Of a DNA stretch of 64,000 bases, positions 1 through 8,500 are shown one piece after another; positions within the stretch are counted from its first letter, which is position 1; each line of letters opens with the position of its first letter. The stretch is from Haematobia irritans (taxonomy: Eukaryota > Arthropoda > Insecta > Diptera > Muscidae). The notes below the pieces were generated by a model. That model was not told where the DNA came from. It ran no database searches and saw only the letters and a program-made list of their open reading frames with translations. The stretch spans positions 226,734,537 through 226,798,536 of the forward strand of contig NC_134397.1 in the NCBI RefSeq assembly GCF_050003625.1, in the 5' to 3' direction. Position numbers and translations under genes: made by a program.

Positions 1-205
1 GCCAAGTTTCAAGTCGATAGCTTCTTTCGTTCAGTTAGCGTGATTTCAACAGACGGACGGATGGACGGACAAGCTCAGATCGACTCAGAATTTCACCACG
101 ACCCAGAATATATATACTTTATGTCTTTGTGCAATATTTCGATGTGTTACAAATGGAATGACAAAGTTAATAATCCCCCATCCTATGGTGGAGGGTATAA
201 AAAGA
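1..205 (-). mobile_element. Partial Helentron/DINE-like (HINE) dispersed repeat, cut by window start
   Basis: This is the end of a dispersed fly repeat that recurs at 11,564 and 18,576. It shows the GACGGACGG (GTCY-type) microsatellite, the GACTCAGAATTTCACCACGA block, TATATATACTTTATG, and the terminal block that reads ATGGTGGAGGGTATA on this strand. I use plus for the direction from the ATACCC end to the ACTTGTTT end, so this copy is minus. The class (HINE, the non-coding relatives of Helentrons) is inferred from the GTCY microsatellite and from ~152-bp tandem units in the complete copies. The 61-codon frame across it is not a gene. Confidence 0.6.
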
Positions 206-425
206 GTATAGTGCCCTTTCGTTAGTTTTTATGAAGATCCCTTTGTAATTTTTGTTTATTTTCCACCGTTTTTTGTACCCACCACCATAGAATGGTGACG
301 GGGGTATAATAAGTTTGTCATTCCGTTTGTAACACATCGAAATATCGATTTCCGACTATATAAAAGTATACATATTATATATATATATTCTTGATCAGGG
401 AGAAATTCTAAGACGATATAATGAT

Positions 426-453
426 GTCCGTCTGTCTGTCTGTCTGTCTGTTG
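426..453 (+). repeat. GTCT/GTCC microsatellite inside HINE
   Basis: A run of GTCC then GTCT tetramers. GTCY microsatellites are a known hallmark of DINE-1, mini-me and HINE repeats of Diptera. Equivalent runs sit near 11,696, 18,428 (reverse complement) and 20,958 in the other copies. Confidence 0.8.
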
Positions 454-1183
454 TAATCACGCTACAGTCTTCAATAATGAAGCAATCGTGCTGAAATTTT
501 TCACAAACTCGTCTTTTGACCTGCCTGCAGAAAGGTCAAGTTCGAAGATGGGCTATATCGGTCCAGGTTTTGATATAGTCCCCATATAAACCGACCTCCC
601 GATTTGGGGTCTTGGGCTTATAGAAATCGAAGTTTGCCAATATCCAATTTGCCTGAAATTTGAAATCTAGAGGTAGTTTATGACCACAAATACGTGTGCC
701 AAAAGTTGTGAGTATCGGTCGATATTTTGGTATAGCCCCCATATAGACCGATCTCCCGATTTTACTTCTTGGGCTTTTAGAAACCGCAGTTTTTATTCAA
801 TTTACCTGAAATTGGAAATCTAGAGGTATTGTAGGACCACAAATACGTGTGCCAAAAATTGTCAGTATCGGTTCATGTTTTGGTATGGTCCCCATATAGA
901 CCGATCTCCCGATTTGTCTTCTTAACGATTTCCCGATTTAACTCCTTAGGTTTCTAGTAACCGTAGTTTTTATCCGATTTGCCTGAAATTGTAAATATTC
1001 TGGTATTTAAGGCTCACAAAAACGTGTATCGGATTAAGTTTTTATCGGTCCATTTGGTAATGGTTCCATATAGACCGATTTAACTTCTTGAGAGTATAGA
1101 AGGCGCACTGCTCATGAAAATTGCTTGAAACTCAATGTAGAATTTCCATATTTTATTTCTAGGGTGAAAATCTACAGATTTAA

Positions 1184-1567
1184 CCCTGGACAGTCATCCT
1201 TCGTCAAAATGACGACGCTAAATTTGATTTTCGGCATAAAGGGGGTTTTGGTCGTTTGGAAAATGATAAATTTATTTATTTATTTATTTATTTATCAATT
1301 AATTACATTTACAATAAAATTATAGATATAATTGTAAGCTTTGACTGCTAGGGTCTTAAGCTTGTATGATAAATTTAAGTTATACTAATTCAACCAAATT
1401 ATGACTTTTTGTTTATTATTAATTAAAAATGAACGGAGTAAAATAGTAAACGAAATTTTGGTTATCATTTTTGTTCACGATGTAATTTATAGAGCCTTGA
1501 AATAGGCCTCAGTCAAAATGACGAAGGATGACGTTAGTGTACAAAAATCAAGGATGACTTTCCAGGG
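1184..1567. mobile_element. piggyBac-type MITE (TTAA target site)
   Basis: The termini are CCCTGGACAGTCATCCTT on the left and the inverted counterpart ending ...GTCATCC-type/CCAGGG on the right (right end reads AAGGATGACTTTCCAGGG). It is flanked on both sides by TTAA (1180-1183 and 1568-1571). CCCT termini with TTAA duplications are characteristic of the piggyBac superfamily. Length is 384 bp and there is no coding capacity. The centre holds a TTTA tetranucleotide run near 1269-1296. A second CGTCAAAATGACG-like motif occurs just inside each end, giving a longer imperfect inverted repeat. It sits in the HINE at 273-1862. Confidence 0.8.
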
Positions 1568-1862
1568 TTAAGATTTCAAATGAAGACATTATTTTATAAT
1601 TTTCTTGCACACCTACAAGAGATGTTAATGATTCCTCTAAAACTCAAACAAAAATGGTTCTTATAAATCCAGAATCTGATATAGTCTTCATAGGTAAAAT
1701 CTTTAAATTTATCTTCGTTAAGTGTACTGGTTGAACTGCTCTGCTTGATCTGTCCTCAAACCCTCTGAAATTTCAAAGGAAACACTAATATTTGATTCGT
1801 GGTGGTGGGTGTTTAAGATTCGGCCCGGCCGAACTTACTGCTGTATATACTTGTTTTTTTTT

Positions 1863-2186
1863 TTTCAAATGTCTATTCTCTTGTTTCCGAATGTCTATTC
1901 TCTTTACTCCGAATACTCATTCTAATATTCAAATTAAATTATATTTAGACTTAAGCATATCAAATTTTTGGCCTTATCATAAAACAGTTTTCCGAAACAA
2001 CATACAAGCGGTTTCACAGAAATTTCTCTCTTTTGATTCTCTCGCTGAGTTATGTTGATATCTTTCGTCAACCCTCCCAGTTTCCATCTCTATACTCTCT
2101 CTATGTCGCTCTCTGAATAAAATACTACAACATATATATGTTTACTCGAAATTTGTAAATTTATATACGTTTACATTCATACATAT
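1863..2186. other. Intergenic, no feature recognised
   Basis: AT-rich sequence after the T-tract of the HINE. It contains a short CTCTCTATGTCGCTCTCTG pyrimidine-rich stretch. I see no gene, RNA or repeat boundary in it. Confidence 0.5.
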
Positions 2187-2188
2187 TA

Positions 2189-2438
2189 CACCCAGAGAAG
2201 GAATATGATCACCTCAAACACGTTTTAAGAGCAAAATGTTATTTTTGGGTGGTGACTATGTAACATGGTTTTCGCAACCATGTTATTTTCTCGGAAAGCA
2301 TGTATCTGATTTCGGCAAGCAGGTTATATTTGACGAGAAAATAAGATTTTAGTGACAAACATCTTACATGGTTACCATATAAAAATAACATTTTGCTCTT
2401 GAAACATGTTTGCGGTGATCATATTCCTTCTCTGCGTG
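2189..2438. mobile_element. 250-bp MITE with long inverted repeats and TA flanks
   Basis: The left end begins CACCCAGAGAAGGAATATGA. The right end is its inverted counterpart, finishing CCTTCTCTGCGTG. The two arms match for about 55-60 bp with a few mismatches (through the AGAGCAAAATGTTATTTTT block). TA dinucleotides flank it at 2187-2188 and 2439-2440. It has no coding potential, so it is non-autonomous. The superfamily is uncertain: TA flanks fit Tc1/mariner, but the CACGCARAGAA-like terminus matches the larger elements at 3259 and 14,391 in this window. Confidence 0.8.
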
Positions 2439-2440
2439 TA

Positions 2441-3258
2441 TTTTTATGAAACATTCATGCCCCAAACATAATATATTCTAACAAATTAACATATGTGTCT
2501 CAAACATTTAGTGTTAGTTTAGGAACATTGCATTTTTGCACTTAAATATATTGTGTTTAAAAATTGTGCCCGAAACACATTTTGTTTATATCAGAACATA
2601 TGAAAAATATATTTTTCTAACAATGTATAAATTCAGTCTATTAAATTTTAGCTAGGGGGGGGGGGGGCTATGGGCCCCCTAGGAAAAATGTCTAGCTACG
2701 CTAATGTATATAACGTTATAGTAAATTATACATTATATACTTTGAATGCAACTCTTTTAACTAAGCTCTTTTTGTTTGCTTTAAAAAAAAATATGGATGT
2801 TATCAATTTGGGTTATATTTTCTTTTGACAATTGCTTAACATCTGTTTCGATTTTTGTCATATTGAAGGAAAAAATGCATATTTGCTTTCCACATTCAAT
2901 ATTGACTTTAGAGACAAAACTACAGATAGCCCATTGTTAAGTGAAGGCGACAAAAGTGAAAATTCAATTAAAATTATTACGAGGTCATGTAACATATGTT
3001 GAAATATCAACATTTAAATTGACATTTTATTTGCTCATCCGGATTTGTATCAGCAGTATATAAAATCTTTAAATATCTTGAAAAAAAAAGAAAAACAATA
3101 AACGAATCTATGTAAAGAAACATGAAATAACCAATAAGCAAGACAGAAACAATAGATTATAAAAATGTCCAAGATATTTTATAGTCCTTTCCCACTAACA
3201 AAGTTTACCTCGTCCACTAACCATATAAGACCATAGAGGGTAGCCTCTTCTTTGCGTA
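2441..3258. other. Intergenic AT-rich sequence with a poly-G/CCCCCTAGG block
   Basis: No gene seen. Repeated AAACAT/AACATAT words run from 2450 to 2620. A G13 tract at 2655-2667 is followed by GGGCCCCCTAGG and CTAGCTACGC. That combination suggests the worn end of a dispersed repeat, but I cannot name it. The last 8 bases before 3259 (TTTGCGT plus A) mirror the start of the next element. Confidence 0.45.
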
Positions 3259-3598
3259 CACGCAAAGAAAAAAAACGTTTGGAAAACGTGCGCCGAAAAC
3301 GTTTTTCTTTTGTTAGAGTTTTTTGAATTGCTTCGAAAATTTCAAAATTTTTTTCACCAAAAAAATTCGTTTGTTACAAATTTTTTATTTTTTCAATAAA
3401 AAAAGTTATTTTTGAAATAACAACATAGTCCATTTCGTTTATATCAAACACTGTTCTTTTTTGACTTTAGGTCTTTAATAAGACACATTTTACAGTTCAA
3501 CATTTAATATAGTACAATGTAATGTTGAACATTTTTTCGGAATCTTCCGCATATATCTGGAATATATGTAAAAAAAAAAAACAAAAACAAAAAAAAAC

Positions 3599-3676
3599 TT
3601 TGGCCGAAGCAGGGATCGAACCCACGACCCTTGGCATGAGAGTCGGACGTAGCTACCACTGCTCCACGGTGCCAAA
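3599..3676 (-). other. tRNA-like (Pol III, SINE-type) unit
   Basis: Read on the minus strand, it has an A-box-like GTGGAGCAGTGGTAGC and a B-box GGTTCGATCCC, the internal promoter signals of RNA polymerase III. The outer bases TTTGGC and GCCAAA can pair. A GTGG/CTAC D-arm and a GTGGG/CCTGC T-arm can be drawn, but the anticodon stem does not pair. The minus-strand T-run that follows at once (opposite the A-run 3589-3597) would act as a Pol III terminator. I therefore call it a tRNA-derived relic or SINE head rather than a functional tRNA gene. Confidence 0.6.
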
Positions 3677-3787
3677 CTAAATGTTTGTTTCTGTTAAATA
3701 AACTTTGTTTATTCGGTTCGTGGGCGCCGCAAGCTATGCTATATAAATATAACTTATATGGATATTTATCTATTGATGACCATAACA

Positions 3788-3863
3788 GGTACATAGCTCA
3801 GTGGTTAGTGTGTTGGCTTACAATGTGCATGGTCCGCGGTTCGATTCTCCGTCCAGGCGAAAG
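3788..3863 (+). other. Second tRNA-like unit, divergent from the first
   Basis: Plus strand: A-box-like TAGCTCAGTGGTTAG near 3794 and B-box GGTTCGATTCT near 3838, about the usual distance apart for a tRNA. It is followed by an A-run and TTTT. The T-stem is poorly paired and no clean acceptor stem forms, so it is tRNA-derived rather than a tRNA gene. It lies about 110 bp from the minus-strand unit and points away from it. Confidence 0.55.
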
Positions 3864-4180
3864 GTAAAAAAAATTTTAAAAATTTATAAAATCGTATAAT
3901 TTCTTCTACATTGTTGGTATTACAGGAAATGGTGTTAAGAACTAAAAATCCTCGTGGATGTGAGAAAGATGTGAGGGACAATGCAATTAGCAAGAAAATA
4001 ATGTTTTTTTTTAGCTAGTCTTTATGAAATTGTTTTTACATCCTGGAAAAGAATAAACGTTTATCACAAAAATTATATACTTTTCTTCCAAATACACTTC
4101 CTTACAGCGAAAAGCAAATGAGAAACGAACTTTGTTTGTCTAAAATTTCGTTTGGGAGGAAAGAATTATTTTTTTGCGTG

Positions 4181-5059
4181 TAGGTACTGTAATACCCGTC
4201 CATACGAATCGGATTACAATCCATTTCTCTAAATTATAACTGTTTGTCGAGTTATAAAGAATCACATGAAATCCCCGAGTGTAGATGGAATAAAAAGACA
4301 CTCACTAATGTGTTATGGCTTTAACGCATTTTTACTGCCGAACTGTGGTAACCAATAAACAAACGAACATCAATCAACTTTGATTTATACTCGTACACGA
4401 GACCATAAAAGTGAATCCTCACTCAATAAAATAAAAAAAAAGGGAGAAGAACATCAACTTATAAATACTCATCTGCTCTAGGAATGTTGCTCCCCTCGCC
4501 TTGCCCATATCTAAACCACATAGTGTCTCGGAGGCAAACCAAAGCTTATAAATAAACAAACAAATAACTTAGCTTTGTGTACACATTTCGATATGAAGCT
4601 AACGTGTAACGTGTAAGTAGGATAAGAGAATAGAAGAACATGGATGCTTGCGATGCTTGCATTCTCGTTCATAAACATCGATTGTGTTTGTTTGTTTAGT
4701 ACAAGAAGATAGTGTATTTGTTACATCGTTATTCTCAGGAGTAAACGATGTTTGTGGATTTTCAAAGGTAAACAAACAACAATAAGAACATCACCAATAA
4801 CAAAATATCTACGTCTATATGTAGAGACAATCAAATATACACACACATACACTCTCTTACACTTAGGTTAACATTTGTTTGATGTTATATCTATGGCACT
4901 GCATTGCCATTAAGTTTTATTGATTCGAAATGTGGCTGTTTGGTAATACACCATACGCACATACTAAAGCTTCTCAACCATATGGGGTTAAGACAACTAG
5001 GATATAATCATCGTAAGGCCTTTTTATTTATATCCATGACGATAGTATAGTAAAGGGGG
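4181..5059. other. Intergenic, no feature recognised
   Basis: AT-rich, with scattered AAACAAACAAA runs and CACACACATACACTC near 4844. No ORF, RNA or clear repeat. The last bases (ATAGTAAAGGGGG) are the target of the BEL/Pao insertion; the host sequence resumes at 11,469 with GGGGGTATACCC. Confidence 0.5.
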
Positions 5060-5525
5060 TGATGAAGCAGGAGCTTTTTCCTACTTGTAAACTGCAAATC
5101 TAAATCCAAAATTAAATAAAATTCACTTTTGGTAATTTACTTTCAATTCAATTGACTTTGCTTTATTGCGTAAAAAATAATGTGTTTAGTTTGTAACAAG
5201 ATCGATAACTGTCCATCCAGGTTTTTTCATTTACCCGGCGAGCTGATGATAGACGATGAAAGAACAATTATTTTCTCTACTTTAAATTCTTTATTTTCGG
5301 TTTACTCTTTGGCAGAAACCGTTTGTTAAAATATGCTTTGGTCAATGTAAAGCATTTTATTACACGCAGTAGACATCGTCGACGTTTACAACAGCATCCA
5401 AGCTAGCAGCATATCGTTGATAATGCAACAACCGAAATGAAGAGAAAACAAATCGTAATTGAGAGGCAACTAAATGCACTGTGATGACCCTTTAGGAAAT
5501 TGTTTCTTGTGTGAAAGCCATAACA
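5060..5525 (-). repeat. 3' LTR of the BEL/Pao element
   Basis: 466 bp. In element orientation it starts TGTTATGGCTTTCACAC and ends CTTCATCA. It matches the copy at 11,003-11,468 with no difference that I could find. It should carry the RNA processing signals; the AATAAA-like words are not distinctive enough to assign in such AT-rich DNA. Confidence 0.93.
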
Positions 5526-5538
5526 TTCACCCCCCCTT
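5526..5538 (-). other. Polypurine tract of the BEL/Pao element
   Basis: On the minus strand AAGGGGGGGTGAA directly abuts the TGTTATGG start of the 3' LTR. This is the expected position and composition for the plus-strand DNA primer used in reverse transcription. Confidence 0.85.
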
Positions 5539-5559
5539 GAAAGCCTTGCTTTCAAAAGA

Positions 5560-8500
5560 CTATTGTATTGGGAGCTTGCATAATTTAGTAATCGCCCGTT
5601 TGAACGTGCCTTCAGTCGATCGAACGGTTGCAACTCGTACTATGCCGTCATCGCCAGGGCTTACATCAATAACTCGAGCAATTGGCCATTTTAGAGGGGG
5701 TATGTTTTCATCCTTAAGTATTACCATGTCATTAATTTCAAGGTTCGGGGATCCGTTCGTCCATTTGCTTCTCTGTTGGAGGCAATTCAAATATTCTTTA
5801 CGCCAACGTTCCCAGAAGTGTTGTTGTATCCATTGAGCAAGTTTATAACTCTTCAGAGAGCAAGAATTCAATGTACGTATTTCTTGTTCTGGTAAAGCTG
5901 TGAGAGGGCGGCCAATCAAGAAGTGGGCTGGTGTAAGGCACTGCATATCATTCGGGTCACAAGAGAGTGGTGTAAGGGGGCGACTATTAATAATGGCTTC
6001 AGCTTGACATACGATGGTGTTGAGCTCATCATGACTTAAAATATGATTGCCAATAGCTCGCCGTAAATAGTATTTTGCCTGTTTTACGGCGCTCTCCCAT
6101 AACCCACCAAAGTGGGGAGACCGTGGAGGAATGAACTTCCACGAAATTCCGTCTTCAAGGCAAAATTTTCGAATGGAGTCGTTGTGCTCCTTGCTTAGGA
6201 ATATATCCAATAGTGATTTCAATTCTCTATTTGCCCCGACAAAATTTGTTGCATTATCGGAGTATATAATCGAACAACGCCCCCGTCGAGCAACAAATCT
6301 CTTTAGCGCTGCAATGAAAGATGATGTAGTTAAATCTGAAACTAGTTCTAAATGTGTAGCTTTAGTTGAGAAGCAGATGAACACAGATATGTAGCATTTG
6401 ATGGGAGGTCGTCCTCGTATTTTTTGCGTTATACTAAACGGACCACAGTAATCGACTCCAGAAATTTGAAATGGGAAGCTCGGTTCTACACGTTCAGCAG
6501 GGAGCTCTCCCATCACTTGTTCTTCGGTCTTTGGCTTACACCTGAAGCATAGCACACAATAATGAATAATTTGTTTAATTGCGTTGCGGCCATTTATGAT
6601 CCAGAACTGTTCTCTTAAAATGTTGTGAAGAGATAAAGTCCCGGCATGAAGAAATTTCCTATGGAAATAATTTATTAAAGTTTTAACGAATGGGTGACTT
6701 GGGGGGAGCACTATTGGATGTTTTGTAGCAAATGGAATTGATGACTTTTGTAATCGTCCCCCTACTCGAATTATTCCATCACTTATAAATGGAGAAAGTT
6801 GTTGTAATTTAGATCGATTCCTTAACGGCTTGCCATCTGACAATAGTTTTTTCTCTTCAGCGAAGTGAGTTTGCTGTATGATTTTCAAAGCTAACAGTAA
6901 GGCTTGTTGCATTTCGGTAGGTGTTAAAGGCCCGTGTAAATTTTTTTTATAACGGGTGTTACTCAAAAAGCGGTTTACATATGCTAGTATACGCAAAAGC
7001 TTTTGGTAATTGTTGATAAATTTGTGAGTTTGCAGAATGTCTTCTTGTACACTGACCACAAAACTGTATTGTTTGTCTTCTAATTTTGATGTGTCTTCCA
7101 CTATGGGTTTTATTTGCTTGGGCCATTCAGACATTTCCATACAGATAAAGGGCGGGCCTTTAAACCAAAATTCCCTTTCAAGTAGTGTGGAAAGTGTACA
7201 TCCTCGTGAAAGCAAATCCGCTGGGTTTAAGTCAGTTGGAACATGGCGCCATTGGACTCCTTCTGAAAGTTGTTGAATTTGCGAAACTCTGTTCGCTACA
7301 AAAATAGGCCATTTGCTGGGGGCTCCAGTTATCCAGGAAAGTGTTATGGATGAATCTGACCAGCAGTAAATTTGGTTTGGCGACTTTGGAAATGATTTTC
7401 TGGCAGATTGAAGAAGTTTTATACACAATAATGCTGCGCAGAGCTCAAGTTTCGGGAGAGTGACTTCTTTCATTGGGGCCACTTTTGATTTTGCACATAT
7501 CAGTGATGACTCCACGCCATTCGCTCCTTGGGACACTGCATAAATACAAGCGCCATAAGCTTTTTGACTGGCATCTGCAAATGCATGAATATTAGTAGTT
7601 GAGTTAAAGGGTACGAACCTGGCGATTTTCAGCTGCTTCAAATTTGATAACTGCATACGGATATGGTGAAATTCTTCGAAAATATCCTGAGGGACGCTCT
7701 CATCCCAGTGTAGATTTAGCTTCCATAGACTTTGTAATAGAATTTTAGCTCTGACGATCATAGGGTTTATCAACCCTAGTGGATCGAAAAAGGCGGATGT
7801 ATGGGCGAGGATTATTCTTTTTGATAATTTGTTTGATTGGTTGTGTGGCGCATAGGAAAAACCTAGGGAATCATTATCCGGTGCCCATCTGAGCCCCAAC
7901 GTTTTTACAAAATTCATGTTGTCTATGTGGACAATGGTTTCCTTATCTTCATCGGGAACGTCAGCTAAAACTGCATCGACATTTGCGGCAAATTTACGAA
8001 GCGGAAAACCTCCTAATTGTAGCAACTTGATAACCTGTGTTTTAATTTCGATGAGATCCATTATACTTTCTCCACCTGTCATCAAATTGTCAACGTAAAA
8101 ATCTCTCATAGTGACTGCGGCACCGATGGGAAACAAGGTGGAGTAATCTTGAGCAAGTTTCTGCAAACATTTAACAGCTAAGTATGGAGCGCAGCTGGTT
8201 CCGTAAGTCAGTGTATTTAATCGGTATGTTGTAAGTAGATTTGAAGATGTATCGCGCCACAAGATACACTGCCATTGTGCATCCGCTGGGTCAACTAAAA
8301 CTTGCCGATACATTTTAGCGATGTCGGCGACCATTACGTACTTGTGATATCTAAATCGACTCAACATTGAAAATATGTCATCTTGTAGTTGTGGTCCTAC
8401 ACAAAGCACGTCATTCAACGACTTGCCATTCGAAGTAGCACACGATGCGTCAAACACAACTCTTAATCGAGTTGTTGAACTGTCTAATTTTAAAACACCA

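Larger units (their letters stand above)
273..1862 (+). mobile_element. Helentron/DINE-like (HINE) dispersed repeat, near full length
   Basis: It begins with a degenerate copy of the terminal block (ACCACCATAG ... GGGGGTATAATAAG followed by TTTGTCATTCCGTTTGTAAC). It continues through a GTCT microsatellite (426-453) and tandem blocks of CCCCATATAGACCGATCTCC type. It ends at the palindrome TTCGGCCCGGCCGAA followed by TATATACTTGTTTT. It encodes nothing. A TTAA MITE is nested at 1184-1567, and removing it rejoins a continuous host sequence. Compared with the copy at 11,564 the internal units are more diverged, so this is probably an older subfamily. Assignment to HINEs is by architecture, not by database match. 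Confidence 0.6.
3259..4180. mobile_element. 922-bp terminal-inverted-repeat element carrying two tRNA-like units (copy 1)
   Basis: The left terminus is CACGCAAAGAAAAAAAACG and the right terminus is the inverse, ending TTATTTTTTTGCGTG. It is flanked by TA on both sides. A homologous 919-bp copy lies at 14,391-15,309, and the boundaries of the two copies agree, which defines the element. TTCGTTT/AAACGAA words recur near both ends, as subterminal binding repeats often do. Two tRNA-like segments lie in the interior in divergent orientation (3599-3676 minus, 3788-3863 plus). Frames across it (for example 3504-3794 minus) are conserved in both copies only because the DNA is duplicated; they run through the tRNA-like units and are not convincing genes. 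It is non-autonomous and its superfamily is not assigned. Confidence 0.75.

Noticed and set aside
3599..3863. Genuine tRNA genes
   Set aside because: A- and B-box motifs are present but anticodon and T stems do not pair well, and the units sit inside a repeated transposon. tRNA-derived is the safer call.
5403..5633. 76-codon minus frame, and the related one at 11,346-11,549
   Set aside because: Both read through LTR sequence into flanking DNA; they appear twice only because the LTRs are identical.
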